From NCBI GenBank assembly GCA_963169045.1, contig CAUJDF010000069.1, positions 1 to 64,000 of the forward strand: DNA of 64,000 nucleotides. Reading direction: 5' to 3'. The notes under the pieces were generated by a model. The model was not told where the DNA came from and ran no database searches. It saw only the letters and a program-made list of their open reading frames with translations. This document shows, piece after piece, positions 1-8,246 of the stretch. A program made the translations under genes and the position numbers. How positions within the stretch are numbered: the first letter of the stretch is position 1; the number at the start of each line of letters is the position of its first letter. The stretch comes from Myxococcota bacterium. GTDB taxonomy: Bacteria; Myxococcota_A; Bradymonadia; UBA7976; UBA1532.

Positions 1-16
1 CTGCTCGGAGGGGGGT

Positions 17-35
17 GCAGGGGGGTCCCCCCTGC
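17..35. repeat. Perfect G/C inverted repeat
   Basis: GCAGGGGGG (17-25) is followed by a single T and then its exact complement CCCCCCTGC (27-35). The one-base spacer means a real hairpin would open by one or two pairs. It sits 12 bp before a second hairpin, so the pair may be the end of a transcription unit entering from the left, but there is no T tract. Confidence 0.5.
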
Positions 36-47
36 TGGGGGTGGAGC

Positions 48-73
48 GTGAGGCGGGGCCCTCCCCGCCTCAC
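48..73. terminator. Candidate stem-loop terminator
   Basis: An 11-bp perfect stem, GTGAGGCGGGG (48-58) with CCCCGCCTCAC (63-73), closes a 4-nt loop. No U tract follows on either strand, so this is a terminator by shape only. It could also be part of the repeat-rich structure that follows. Confidence 0.35.
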
Positions 74-110
74 TCTGCGCCGCGCCAGCGGATGAGCGAC
101 CGCGGCGCTC

Positions 111-350
111 GCGCGCCGCACCCCACGCCCGCCGTGCCCACGGCGCGCCCGCCACGGCGGCAGCCGCCACGAGCGCCCGCGCCGCCGGCGCGCCGCACCC
201 CACGCCCGCCGTGCCCACGGCGCGCCCGCCACAGCGGCAGCCGCCACGAGCGCCCGCGCCGCCGGCGCGCCGCACCCCGCGCCCGCCGTGCCCACGGCGC
301 GCCCGCCACGGCGGCAGCCGCCACGAGCGCCCGCGCCGCCGGCGCGCCGC
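111..350. repeat. 77-bp tandem repeat, three copies plus a 9-bp partial
   Basis: Units start at 111, 188, 265 and (partial) 342, each opening with GCGCGCCGC. The three full copies are almost identical: I count one base change in copy 2 and one in copy 3. The unit is not a multiple of three, so translation changes frame from copy to copy and the array is unlikely to be coding. There are no unique spacers, so it is not a CRISPR array. Confidence 0.9.
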
Positions 351-442
351 GCCACGGCAGCCCGCGCCGCCCCCCACGCCCGCCGACCGACCCGAAGTCG
401 GGCCGCGCCGGCGCTGACAGACGAGGACCCGCCGGCCATGGT

Positions 443-495
443 GGGGGGTCAGTTCCAGTGGCGCCGAGGGGGGTCAATCTTGGTGGCGCGTGACA
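443..495 (-). mobile_element. Possible IS21-family terminal sequence (solo end)
   Basis: Two copies of GGGGGGTCA-N6-GTGGCGC lie at 443 and 468, 25 bp apart, and the second runs straight into TGACA at 491-495. Read on the minus strand this gives a TGTCA terminus followed by repeated GCGCCAC...TGACCCCCC blocks. From memory, IS21-family ends have this form: a TGTCA-type tip and several internal repeats. A second TGACA lies at 413-417. No istA or istB gene is present, so if correct this is a stranded end or relic. Confidence 0.45.
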
Positions 496-612
496 CCGGG
501 CTGAGAACGAGCCATCCGCCGAACGCGTCGGGGGATCAGGATCGGTGGCGTTCGACAGCCCGCGACCCGGCGGCGCCCACCCCGAGCGCCCGCGCCGCGC
601 CACGGCGCCCCC

Positions 613-1752
613 TCAAACGGCGTAGCCCCACGCCTCGAAGTTGCGGCGCCACGCCGACTCCACGCGCGCGCGCAGCGCCGGCTCGAGCGCCTCGTACCGG
701 TTCGTCCGGTACTTGCGCAGCCCGCCGAGGTAGGCACAGACGCGCGGCCGCGCCGCCTCGAAAGACGCGAGGTCGAGCGCCTGGTAGACACCGCGCAGCG
801 TGCCGACCGGATCGTCCGTCAGCGCGCGGTACGAGATCTCGGTGTACTGGCCCTCGGGGATGCGGCGGACGTCGGCGAAGAACGCGTCGTACATGACGAC
901 GTAGCGCCGCAGGATCTGGTCGTCGAGGTGCGCGAGGTCGGGCATCTGGAACTGGAACATCGGGCGGACCTTCAGCTCCATGTGCCGCGTCGACTGGAAC
1001 ACCCGGTACGGGTCGCGGTGGATGTGCACGAAGCGCGCGTCGGGGAACGCCTCGAGGATGAGCGGGATGCGCGCGGTGTGGCATGGCGACTTCAGCACGA
1101 CGGGCCGCCGGTGGCGCCACGTCAGGCGGCGCACGAGGCGGCGCAGGGCGAGCACCCAGGCCTCGCGCTCGGCGGGTCGGGCCTGACGCAACGTCAGGTA
1201 GCGCTCGTAATGGTCGGCGCGCTGGGGGAAGTGCCAGGCGAGGTGCGGCGAGAGGGCCGTCTCGGCGCAGAGCGCGAGCTCGTCCTCGGCGGGCGCGTCG
1301 AGGCCGAGCGCGACCGCGTCGTGGGGGCGCCGGCGCGGGACGAGCGCGTCGCCGAGGCGGGATGCCTCGGTCACGAGGAACGTCCGGGGAAAACTGCACT
1401 CGTAGTATCCGGCGTACGCCAGCCGGTCGTCGGCGGACAGCAGGTTGTGCAGGTGCGTCGTGCCGCTGCGGTAGTGGCCGAGCACGAAGACCGGCGGCGG
1501 GACGTCGAGCGCCTCGAGCTCCGCGCCGAACCGGCGCTCGGCGAGGCGCGCCTGGACGCTGTTGCGCGCGGCGACGGCGGTCGTGAGCAGCGCCCGCGGC
1601 CAGTAGGCGGGGTGCACGCGCAGCCGGTTGTCCACCAGCACGCGCGTCCAGGCGTCGAGGGTCATGCCCTGTAGCGGGTTGAACAACCAGCGGGCGAGGA
1701 ACTCGCGCATCGGCTCGCCACTTGGGCGCTCGGACAGGGACGCGGCGGTCAT
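613..1752 (-). CDS. Sulfotransferase family protein
   Basis: This 379-residue protein is a PAPS-type sulfotransferase, which would move a sulfuryl group from PAPS to a carbohydrate, lipid or small molecule. The 5'-phosphosulfate-binding loop is visible near residues 90-105 (LGHYRSGTTHLHNLL). The 3'-phosphate-binding motif follows later (HIHRDPYRVFQST). There is no signal peptide, so it should be cytoplasmic. The start is uncertain: ATG at 1752 has GAGGAGG only two bases upstream, ATG at 1788 adds 12 residues, and ATG at 1710 removes 14. It is divergent from the AI-2E transporter gene. The acceptor cannot be read from the sequence. Confidence 0.9.
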   Translation of the reverse strand: MTAASLSERPSGEPMREFLARWLFNPLQGMTLDAWTRVLVDNRLRVHPAYWPRALLTTAVAARNSVQARLAERRFGAELEALDVPPPVFVLGHYRSGTTHLHNLLSADDRLAYAGYYECSFPRTFLVTEASRLGDALVPRRRPHDAVALGLDAPAEDELALCAETALSPHLAWHFPQRADHYERYLTLRQARPAEREAWVLALRRLVRRLTWRHRRPVVLKSPCHTARIPLILEAFPDARFVHIHRDPYRVFQSTRHMELKVRPMFQFQMPDLAHLDDQILRRYVVMYDAFFADVRRIPEGQYTEISYRALTDDPVGTLRGVYQALDLASFEAARPRVCAYLGGLRKYRTNRYEALEPALRARVESAWRRNFEAWGYAV

Positions 1753-1855
1753 GGCCTCCTCGGGGGACGCCGGAGCGTCCGTCGGCATCGAACCTGCGTC
1801 GGAAGAAGCAAGGCGGGCGCCAGCCTCGCGAACCGGACGAAAGGAGCCGCACGAC

Positions 1856-2929
1856 GTGCCGACCGAGGAACCGAAGAGGTCCGAGGGGTTCGCCCGCAGG
1901 GTGCTCGTCGCGGTGTCCATCCTCCTCGGGGTGGTGGCCGTCGCCGTTCTGATGTGGCGCCTGGCCAACGTGCTGGCCCTGGTGTTCGCCGGCGTCCTGC
2001 TGACGCTCGCCATCAACGGCGCCTGCGACGCGCTGATGCGCCGGATGCCTCTGCCGCGCGGTGCCGCCGTCCTCTCGCTCCTCGTCGTCGTTCTCGGCGT
2101 CGCGGCGTGCCTCGCCTGGTTCGTGGGGCCGGACCTCGCCGCCCAGTTCGAGCGCCTCGAGCAGGAGCTGCCCGCCGCCATCGACCGCCTCCGCGAGTGG
2201 CTCGGCGGGCACGAGCTCGGGCGCCGCCTCCTCGACGACCTGCCCGGCGGCGGCGAGGCCGTCGACGCCGAGGGGGCGGGCGGCACGGAGCTCTTCGGGC
2301 AGCTGGCCGGCTTCTTCTCGACGTTCGTCGGCTTCGTCACCGGCGTCGTCGTCGTCGTGACCGTCGGCTTCTACGCGGCCTTCCAGCCGGACCTGTACGT
2401 CAACGCCGCCCTGCGCCTGCTGCCGCCGCCGAAGCGCGCGCGCGGCCGCGAGATCCTCGAGGCGCTCGCCCACGTGCTGCGTCGCTGGCTGCTCGGCCGC
2501 TTCGCCGCGATGACCGTCATCGGCGTCCTCACCACCATCGGTCTGTTCATCGTCGGCACGCCGCTGGCGCTCAGCCTCGGCCTCATCGCCGGCGCGCTCT
2601 CGTTCATCCCGTTCGTGGGACCCATCGCCTCGGCGGTGCCGGCGGTGCTGATGGGCTTCCTCGAAGGGCCGTCGAGCGCGCTGTGGGTGGTCGTGGTCTT
2701 CATCGGGGTGCAGATCCTCGAGAGCAACGTGATCACGCCGCTCATCGAGAAGCGCGCCGTCTCCATGCCGCCGGCGCTCGTCATCGCCGTGCAGTTCCTG
2801 ATGGGCTCCCTGCTGGGGCTGCTCGGCATCCTCGTCGCCACCCCGGTGGCGGTCGTGGTCACCGTGCTCGTGCAGATGGTCTACATCGAGGACATCCTCG
2901 GGGACCGGGTGACCGTGCTGGGCCGGTGA
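1856..2929 (+). CDS. AI-2E family transporter (PerM-like)
   Basis: The product has 357 residues and the profile of the AI-2E/PerM permease family. Two or three hydrophobic helices lie in the first 75 residues, a soluble amphipathic section follows, and a cluster of helices ends with the family-typical ESNVITPLI segment. It acts in the inner membrane; members are known as quorum-signal exporters or ion antiporters, and the substrate here is unknown. I chose GTG at 1856 because AAGGAG lies nine bases upstream; upstream in-frame starts would add a poorly conserved tail. It converges on the SulP gene across a short palindrome. Confidence 0.9.
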   Translation: MPTEEPKRSEGFARRVLVAVSILLGVVAVAVLMWRLANVLALVFAGVLLTLAINGACDALMRRMPLPRGAAVLSLLVVVLGVAACLAWFVGPDLAAQFERLEQELPAAIDRLREWLGGHELGRRLLDDLPGGGEAVDAEGAGGTELFGQLAGFFSTFVGFVTGVVVVVTVGFYAAFQPDLYVNAALRLLPPPKRARGREILEALAHVLRRWLLGRFAAMTVIGVLTTIGLFIVGTPLALSLGLIAGALSFIPFVGPIASAVPAVLMGFLEGPSSALWVVVVFIGVQILESNVITPLIEKRAVSMPPALVIAVQFLMGSLLGLLGILVATPVAVVVTVLVQMVYIEDILGDRVTVLGR

Positions 2930-2930
2930 G

Positions 2931-2942
2931 GCGGGGCCCCGC
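2931..2942. terminator. Palindrome between convergent genes
   Basis: GCGGGGCCCCGC is a perfect 12-bp palindrome in the 18-bp gap between the AI-2E transporter stop (2929) and the SulP stop (2948). It could serve as a small bidirectional terminator, but it has no T tract and no free loop. Confidence 0.3.
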
Positions 2943-2947
2943 GCGCG

Positions 2948-4690
2948 TCAGCGGTCCTCGGTGACCCCGGGGCCGACGACGAGATCCGGATCGCCGGCGG
3001 GGCGCACCGGCCGCTCGACCGCGGGCAGGCCGAGGACCTGGCGGGCGCGGTCGAGCGCGTCGTCGATGTCGGCGTGCACGTTGTCCTCGCCGATGTGCTC
3101 GAGAAGGCCCGAGCGTTCGAGGGCGATGAGCGGCTGCGCGTGCACGCCCGAGAGCAGCAAGATCGTCCCCTCGTGGCGCGCCTTCTCGTAGACGTACTCC
3201 ACCGCCTGCAGCGCGGTGGCGTCGACGCTCGGCACGTGCCGCAGGCGCAGGATCAGCACCTTCGGCGGCCGTGCGATGCGGCTGAGGGCGTCCTTGAACC
3301 GGTCGGCGGCACCGAAGAAGAACGGGCCGTTGACCTCGAACACCTCGACGTCCTTCGGCACGGCGCGCGTCGCGAGCGTCATCGGGTCGGACGCGTCGGC
3401 CTCCTCCTGGTTCATCATCGTGGTGATGTAGCCCACCTCGGTGACCTCGGCCATGCGCCGCATGAAGAGCAGCGCCGCCAGCAGCACGCCCACCTCGATC
3501 GCCACCGTCAGGTCGACGAGCACCGTCAGCAGGAACGCCGTCAGCAGGATGGCCACGTCGCTGCGCGGACTCCGGAACAGCTTCACGAAGTGCCGCCACT
3601 CGCTCATGTTGTAGGCGACCACGAGCAGGATGGCGGCGAGCGCGGCCATCGGGATCTGCGACGCCCAGTCGCCGAACGCCAGCACGATGAACAGCAGCAC
3701 GAGCGCGTGCACCATGCCCGCGATGGGGGTGCGGCCGCCGTTGCGCACGTTGGTCGCCGTGCGCGCGATGGCGCCGGTCGCCGGGATGCCGCCGAACAGC
3801 GGCGACGCGAGGTTGGCGACGCCCTGCGCGACGAGCTCCATGTTCGAGCGGTGTCGCTGGCCGGTCATGCCATCGGCGACGACCGCGCTGAGCAACGACT
3901 CGATGGCCGCGAGCAGCGCGATGGTCACCGCGGGCTGGAACATCTCCTGGACGAGCGGCCAGCTCATGTCGGGCAGCGAGGGCGCGGGCAGGGCGCCGGA
4001 CACGGTCCCGAACCGGCTGCCGATGGTCTCGACGTCGAGGCCCAGCAGGCGCACCGCCGCGGCGCTGGCGATGATCGCCACGAGCGAGCCCGGCACCCGG
4101 CGGGTCACGCGGGGCCACAGGACGATGACGAGAAGCGCGCCGGCGCCGACCGCGAGCGCCGCGGGGTTGAACGTGTGCAGGCTCTCCGCGTACGCGGGCC
4201 ACTTCGCGAGGAACTCGGCGGGTTCGCTCTCCATCCGCAGCCCGAGCAGGTCGCGCAGCTGGGCCGCGCCGATGATCAGCGCGATGCCCGCCGTGAAGCC
4301 GACCGTCACCGGATAGGGGATGAACTTGATGATCGAGCCCAGCCGGGCGATGCCCATCAGGACGAGCAGGCCGCCCGCGAGGAGCGTCGCCACGGCGAGG
4401 CCCGGGTAGCCGTGCTGCTGCACGATGCCGTGCACGATGACGATGAAGGCGCCGGTGGGGCCGCCGATCTGGACCCGGCTGCCGCCCAGCGCGGCGATGA
4501 GGAAGCCGGCGACGATCGCGGTGGCGATGCCCTGCTCGGGGCTGACGCCCGAAGCGATGCCGAAGGCGATCGCGAGCGGCAGGGCGACGATGCCGACGAT
4601 CACCCCGGCGAGCGCGTCGCGCCCGAGCACGCGGAGGGACAGGCCCTCTTGCAGTACGGTGCGGAGCTGAGGCACGAGGCGCGTGTGCAT
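2948..4690 (-). CDS. SulP family inorganic anion transporter with STAS domain
   Basis: This 580-residue protein has the SulP architecture. Roughly residues 25-410 form the multi-helix transport domain, with the early conserved ALPLAIAFGIASG and GPTGAF segments. A cytoplasmic STAS domain covers about 430-545 (EVNGPFFFGAADRF, then a SVDATALQAVEY stretch). Family members move sulfate, bicarbonate or dicarboxylates across the inner membrane. The ATG at 4690 is preceded by a purine-rich GGGGAAGG. It lies 75 bp downstream of the TetR gene on the same strand. The nearby sulfotransferase would need sulfate, but it belongs to another transcript. Confidence 0.95.
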   Translation of the reverse strand: MHTRLVPQLRTVLQEGLSLRVLGRDALAGVIVGIVALPLAIAFGIASGVSPEQGIATAIVAGFLIAALGGSRVQIGGPTGAFIVIVHGIVQQHGYPGLAVATLLAGGLLVLMGIARLGSIIKFIPYPVTVGFTAGIALIIGAAQLRDLLGLRMESEPAEFLAKWPAYAESLHTFNPAALAVGAGALLVIVLWPRVTRRVPGSLVAIIASAAAVRLLGLDVETIGSRFGTVSGALPAPSLPDMSWPLVQEMFQPAVTIALLAAIESLLSAVVADGMTGQRHRSNMELVAQGVANLASPLFGGIPATGAIARTATNVRNGGRTPIAGMVHALVLLFIVLAFGDWASQIPMAALAAILLVVAYNMSEWRHFVKLFRSPRSDVAILLTAFLLTVLVDLTVAIEVGVLLAALLFMRRMAEVTEVGYITTMMNQEEADASDPMTLATRAVPKDVEVFEVNGPFFFGAADRFKDALSRIARPPKVLILRLRHVPSVDATALQAVEYVYEKARHEGTILLLSGVHAQPLIALERSGLLEHIGEDNVHADIDDALDRARQVLGLPAVERPVRPAGDPDLVVGPGVTEDR

Positions 4691-4765
4691 GCCTTCCCCT
4701 CGAGGATCCGACGCCGATTGTCTTCCTCCCTTGCTCGCGAACGCAATGCGTGGGACGGACCTCGG

Positions 4766-5392
4766 TCACCGCTCCCTTCGCGCGAGCCCGCAAAGCAGCA
4801 GGTCTGCGATCTGCGCGGCGTAGGCCTCGAAGAAGGCGTCGTCCTCGGGGAGGGGACCCATCGTCTCGACGAGCAGCGGGCGCACCAGGAAGTGGGAGTA
4901 GGCGGCGCTGGCCATGGCCGGCGCGGCGATGTGCAGCGGCAGGCGCGACGTGTCGATCACCGCCGCCAGGTGCCGCTGCAGGAGCGCGCCGATCGCCGCG
5001 AGCCGCGCCGACTTGAGCGCGCCGAGCCCCGGCACCTCGTTCGGGTGCCCGGCGAACGCGATGCGCATCTCGTCGGGCCGCGCGCGGGCCACCTCGATGA
5101 GCGAGCGCACATAGCCGCGGACCTTGCCTTCGAGCGTCGTCTCGCCCTCGAGCGCGCGTCCCATCGCGTCGTGCCAGGCCGCGTACAGGCGATCCAGCAG
5201 CTCTTCGAGCACCGCGCGCTTGCTGCCGAAGTGATAGTTCACCATCGACAGCGACATGCCCGCCTCGCTCGCGATCTGTCTCAGCCCCGTGCCCGAGTAG
5301 CCGTGCGCGGCGAAGAGCCGCGCCGCCACGTCGAGCAGGTGCTCCCGGGTCTCGTTGCCGCGCGCGCCCGCGCCGGCCGTGGTCTTGCGCAT
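4766..5392 (-). CDS. TetR/AcrR family transcriptional regulator
   Basis: This 208-residue protein has an N-terminal TetR helix-turn-helix at about residues 10-60 (LRQIASEAGMSLSMVNYHFGSK), followed by an all-helical ligand-binding domain. The last third (around PLLVETMGPLP) resembles the C-terminal domain of AcrR-like efflux regulators. ATG 5392 is supported by GGGAGG six bases upstream. It is the third gene after the outer-membrane factor and the adaptor, 25 bp behind the latter. It most likely represses its own operon through the CGAACGTTCG palindrome at 8189; that is inference. Confidence 0.93.
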   Translation of the reverse strand: MRKTTAGAGARGNETREHLLDVAARLFAAHGYSGTGLRQIASEAGMSLSMVNYHFGSKRAVLEELLDRLYAAWHDAMGRALEGETTLEGKVRGYVRSLIEVARARPDEMRIAFAGHPNEVPGLGALKSARLAAIGALLQRHLAAVIDTSRLPLHIAAPAMASAAYSHFLVRPLLVETMGPLPEDDAFFEAYAAQIADLLLCGLARRER

Positions 5393-5417
5393 TCGTTCCT
5401 CCCCCCGCGACCGCCGG

Positions 5418-6686
5418 CTACTCCGGCGCGACCTCCGGCGCCGGCATGACGTCCGCCCGCGCCTCGACACCGCGCTCCGCCGTCGCCACGCTCGACACCA
5501 CCGCGATGCCCGGCACGGGCGCCGCCAGCCGGCTCACGATCACCCTGGCATCCACCGGCAGGTCCTCGGCGCGCACGAGCACACGCTCGCGCTCGCGCCG
5601 GACCACGCGCACGGACCGCACCTCGAGCACCTGCCCCACGTCGCGCCCGGGAAAGGACGCGCGCAGCGCCGGCTCGGCGCCGTCCAGCCGGACGTCGCGC
5701 GCCATCCACACCGCGTCGCCCCCGCGCAGCGCGCGCCGCGGGATCTCTCGCACGTCTGCGATCTCGCGGCCCTCGAGCGTCACGTCGACCACGCTGCCGA
5801 GCAGCAGCGGCGTCAGCTGCGGGTTGCGCAGGCCGAGCGGATCGTCGACCTCGACGAGCAGGCGTGCCATCAGGCCCACGGGGTCGACGTCCGACATCAG
5901 CCGCACGACGCGCCCGGTCCGGCTGGCGGTGCGCCCGCCGCCGAGGTCCTGGAGCACGGTGGCCCGCGCGCCCGGCACCTCGAGCCAGCCGAGCTCGTCG
6001 GCGGGCAGCGAGACCTGCACCCACCACTGGTCGGTCCCGACGAGCGACGCCACGGTCTGGCCCGGCCGCACGACCTGGCCGACCTCGACGCCCTCGGTGC
6101 GCACGACCGCGTTGAACGGGGCGCGCAGGCGCGTCCGCTCGAGCGCGATGCGCGCCTGCTCGAGGCCGCTCTCGGCGGCCTTCACGCCGGCGCGTGCGTT
6201 GCGCACCTGCGGCTCGCGCAGCGCCAGCGACTTGCCCTTGGCGTCGTGGGGCGCGTCGTCGCCGAGCAGCTTCCACTCGCGCTGCGCGACCGACTTGCGG
6301 CCCTGCTCCATGTCGAGCTCGTAGCGGGCCTTCTCCACCTCGGCGCGCCGCTGCTCGATGGCGAGGCGGTAGTCGCGCTCGTCGATGCGCATCAGCTCGG
6401 CGCCGCCCTCCACGCGGCCGCCGGGGGCCAGCGCGGCGCTCACGTGCGTCACGCGGCCGGCGATCTCCGCCTGCAGCGCCACCTCGCGGGCCGGCACCAG
6501 CGTGCCCTGCGCGCGCACCACGACCGGCCCGTCGGCGGGCGGCGCGTCGGTCACCTCCACCGGCGTCACGACGGGCGGGCGCGCCTTGCGCGGGGGCGCC
6601 TCGCGGCCTGCCAGGAGGGCGGCGGCGCCGGCGCCGCCACCGGCGAGCACCAGCACGGGCAACAGGATGCGGGCGGCCTTGCTCAT
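5418..6686 (-). CDS. RND-type efflux periplasmic adaptor (MFP/HlyD family)
   Basis: The product has 422 residues. A hydrophobic N-terminal helix of signal or anchor type spans residues 5-28. A lipoyl half-motif follows (ALQAEIAGRVTHV), then a coiled-coil hairpin near 115-195, the second lipoyl half (RLRAPFNAVVRTEG) and beta-barrel domains. Adaptors bridge an inner-membrane pump to a TolC-like channel. Its ATG overlaps the stop of the outer-membrane factor gene by 4 bp (6683-6686), so the two are probably coupled. No pump gene follows; TetR does. Confidence 0.93.
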   Translation of the reverse strand: MSKAARILLPVLVLAGGGAGAAALLAGREAPPRKARPPVVTPVEVTDAPPADGPVVVRAQGTLVPAREVALQAEIAGRVTHVSAALAPGGRVEGGAELMRIDERDYRLAIEQRRAEVEKARYELDMEQGRKSVAQREWKLLGDDAPHDAKGKSLALREPQVRNARAGVKAAESGLEQARIALERTRLRAPFNAVVRTEGVEVGQVVRPGQTVASLVGTDQWWVQVSLPADELGWLEVPGARATVLQDLGGGRTASRTGRVVRLMSDVDPVGLMARLLVEVDDPLGLRNPQLTPLLLGSVVDVTLEGREIADVREIPRRALRGGDAVWMARDVRLDGAEPALRASFPGRDVGQVLEVRSVRVVRRERERVLVRAEDLPVDARVIVSRLAAPVPGIAVVSSVATAERGVEARADVMPAPEVAPE

Positions 6687-8170
6687 CGGGTCTCCTTCGC
6701 GAGGGGGGCGGGGGCGGGCGGGCGCACGGGCAGCGGCTCGGGGGCCTGCATCTCGCCCATCCAGTCGCCGCCGAGGGCGCGGTGCAGGTCGATGCGGTGG
6801 ACGACGAGCGCCAGGCGCGCCGCCTCGAGCTCGCGCTGCGACCGGTGCAGCGTCTCCACGGCGTTCAGCACGGGCAGGTAGTCGGAGAGGCCCTGGGCGT
6901 AGCGCAGGCGGCTCTCGGCGACGAGGCGCTCCGAGATGGCGACCTGCTGCCGCACGCCCTCGACGCGCTCGCGCTGCCGCGCCTCGGAGACCAGCGCGTC
7001 CTCGACCTCCTGCATGGCGACGAGGAAGGCCTGGCCGAGCGCGGCGAGGCGCTCCTGCACGATGGCCTTCTGCTTGCGCACCTCCGCCTTGCGGCGGCCG
7101 CCGTCGAAGAGCGGGGCGACGATGTTGCCGGTGAGGCTGTAGACCCACTTCTCGATGATCCCGGTGAAGCTGCCCGAGGCGAGGCCCGTGGTCAGCTGGA
7201 TCCGGAACTGCGGGTACTGGTCGGCGACGGCGACCGCGACGCGCTGGTCGGCGGCGGCGAGCCGGTGCTGGGCCGACTGGATGTCGGGCCGCTTCTTCAA
7301 GAGAGCCGAGGGGATGCCGGTCTTCGGCGGCGTCGACGGGTCGGGGAGCGCCGCGGCCTCGCCCGACAGGGCCTCGCCCTCGGCCGGCACCCGCCCCGCG
7401 AGGACGGCGAGCTGGTGCTCGATCACCTCGATGCGCGCGAGCACCGGCGGCAGCTGGCTCTCGGTCGACTGCAGCTGCTGCCGCGCCTGGAAGACGTCGA
7501 CGGCGTTCGCCATGCCCTGGCCGAAGCGCGCCTCGACCAGCTCGTGCAGCGTGCGCGCGTTCTCGATCTGCTTCTCGAGCAGCGCCTTCTCCGCGCGGGC
7601 CTGCACGAGGCCGAACCACGCCTCGGAGACCTCGGCGGCGAGCGTCATCGCCAGGGCCTCGACGTCGAAGCGGCTGGCCTGCGTGTCGAACTTCGCGCCG
7701 CGGGCCTGCGCCGCGGCCTTGCCCCACACGTCGATCTCGTAGCTGGCGCCGAGCCCGACCGAGTGCCGGTTCGCGGTGACCGCCTCCTCGCCCGGCTTGT
7801 CGCCGGCGGCCTGCGGCGGCACCGGCTGGTAGGTGCGCGCCCGCGTCGAAGAGGCGTTGGCGTCGACCGGCGGCAGCCGCGACGCCTTCGCGCTCTTCGC
7901 GACGGCCTCGGCCTGCGCGAGCCGCGCCCACGCCTGGCGCAGGTCCAGGTTGTCGCGCTCGACCCGCGCCATCAGCGCGTCGAGGTCCCGATCACCGAAC
8001 GCCGTCCACCAGCGGTCGGGCGCCTCGGCCGTCGGTCCTTCGACGGATTCGCCATACATCGCGGGGACTTGCACCGGGCCGGCCGTCACGTCGTCGGGCT
8101 GCACGGCGTCGTAGGGCGAGCACGCGCCCGAGAGCGCCGCGAGAAGCGTCGCAGTGGCGATCTTCCTCAT
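6683..8170 (-). CDS. TolC/OprM-type outer membrane efflux lipoprotein
   Basis: This 495-residue protein starts with a lipoprotein signal ending LLAALSGAC (Cys 17). It carries the two outer-membrane-efflux repeats of the NodT/OprM family. DRWWTAFGD near residue 55, the KKRPDI segment, and LAAADQRVAVAVAD are typical. It forms the trimeric exit duct of a tripartite efflux system. ATG 8170 has GAGG six bases upstream. It heads the minus-strand operon outer-membrane factor, adaptor, TetR, and possibly SulP. A palindromic operator candidate lies 19-28 bases before the start. Confidence 0.93.
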   Translation of the reverse strand: MRKIATATLLAALSGACSPYDAVQPDDVTAGPVQVPAMYGESVEGPTAEAPDRWWTAFGDRDLDALMARVERDNLDLRQAWARLAQAEAVAKSAKASRLPPVDANASSTRARTYQPVPPQAAGDKPGEEAVTANRHSVGLGASYEIDVWGKAAAQARGAKFDTQASRFDVEALAMTLAAEVSEAWFGLVQARAEKALLEKQIENARTLHELVEARFGQGMANAVDVFQARQQLQSTESQLPPVLARIEVIEHQLAVLAGRVPAEGEALSGEAAALPDPSTPPKTGIPSALLKKRPDIQSAQHRLAAADQRVAVAVADQYPQFRIQLTTGLASGSFTGIIEKWVYSLTGNIVAPLFDGGRRKAEVRKQKAIVQERLAALGQAFLVAMQEVEDALVSEARQRERVEGVRQQVAISERLVAESRLRYAQGLSDYLPVLNAVETLHRSQRELEAARLALVVHRIDLHRALGGDWMGEMQAPEPLPVRPPAPAPLAKETR

Positions 8171-8188
8171 GGAACCTCGTCTACCGAA

Positions 8189-8198
8189 CGAACGTTCG
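8189..8198. promoter_or_regulatory. Candidate TetR operator
   Basis: CGAACGTTCG is a perfect 10-bp palindrome preceded by a further CGAA on the left. It lies in the 76-bp divergent gap between the outer-membrane factor start (8170) and the NRDE gene start (8247). Palindromes of this kind are common TetR-family binding sites, and a TetR gene closes the operon it would control. Confidence 0.5.
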
Positions 8199-8246
8199 AG
8201 AGAAACGCCGGCGAGGGGGAGCGCATTCCCTGCTAACCTGACGCCC

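Larger units (their letters stand above)
1..612. other. Gene-free left edge rich in repeats
   Basis: I see no convincing gene here. The open frames on both strands translate to low-complexity Arg/Pro/Ala text and follow no family. The stretch holds two GC-rich hairpins, a 77-bp tandem repeat and an IS21-like end, each listed separately. It ends at the stop codon of the sulfotransferase gene at 613. Confidence 0.6.

Noticed and set aside
111-350. CRISPR array
   Set aside because: The units follow each other directly without unique spacers, and no cas genes are present.
41-896. Several ORFs of 70-200 codons at the left edge
   Set aside because: They are Arg/Pro/Ala repeats generated by the 77-bp array and by shadows of the sulfotransferase gene.
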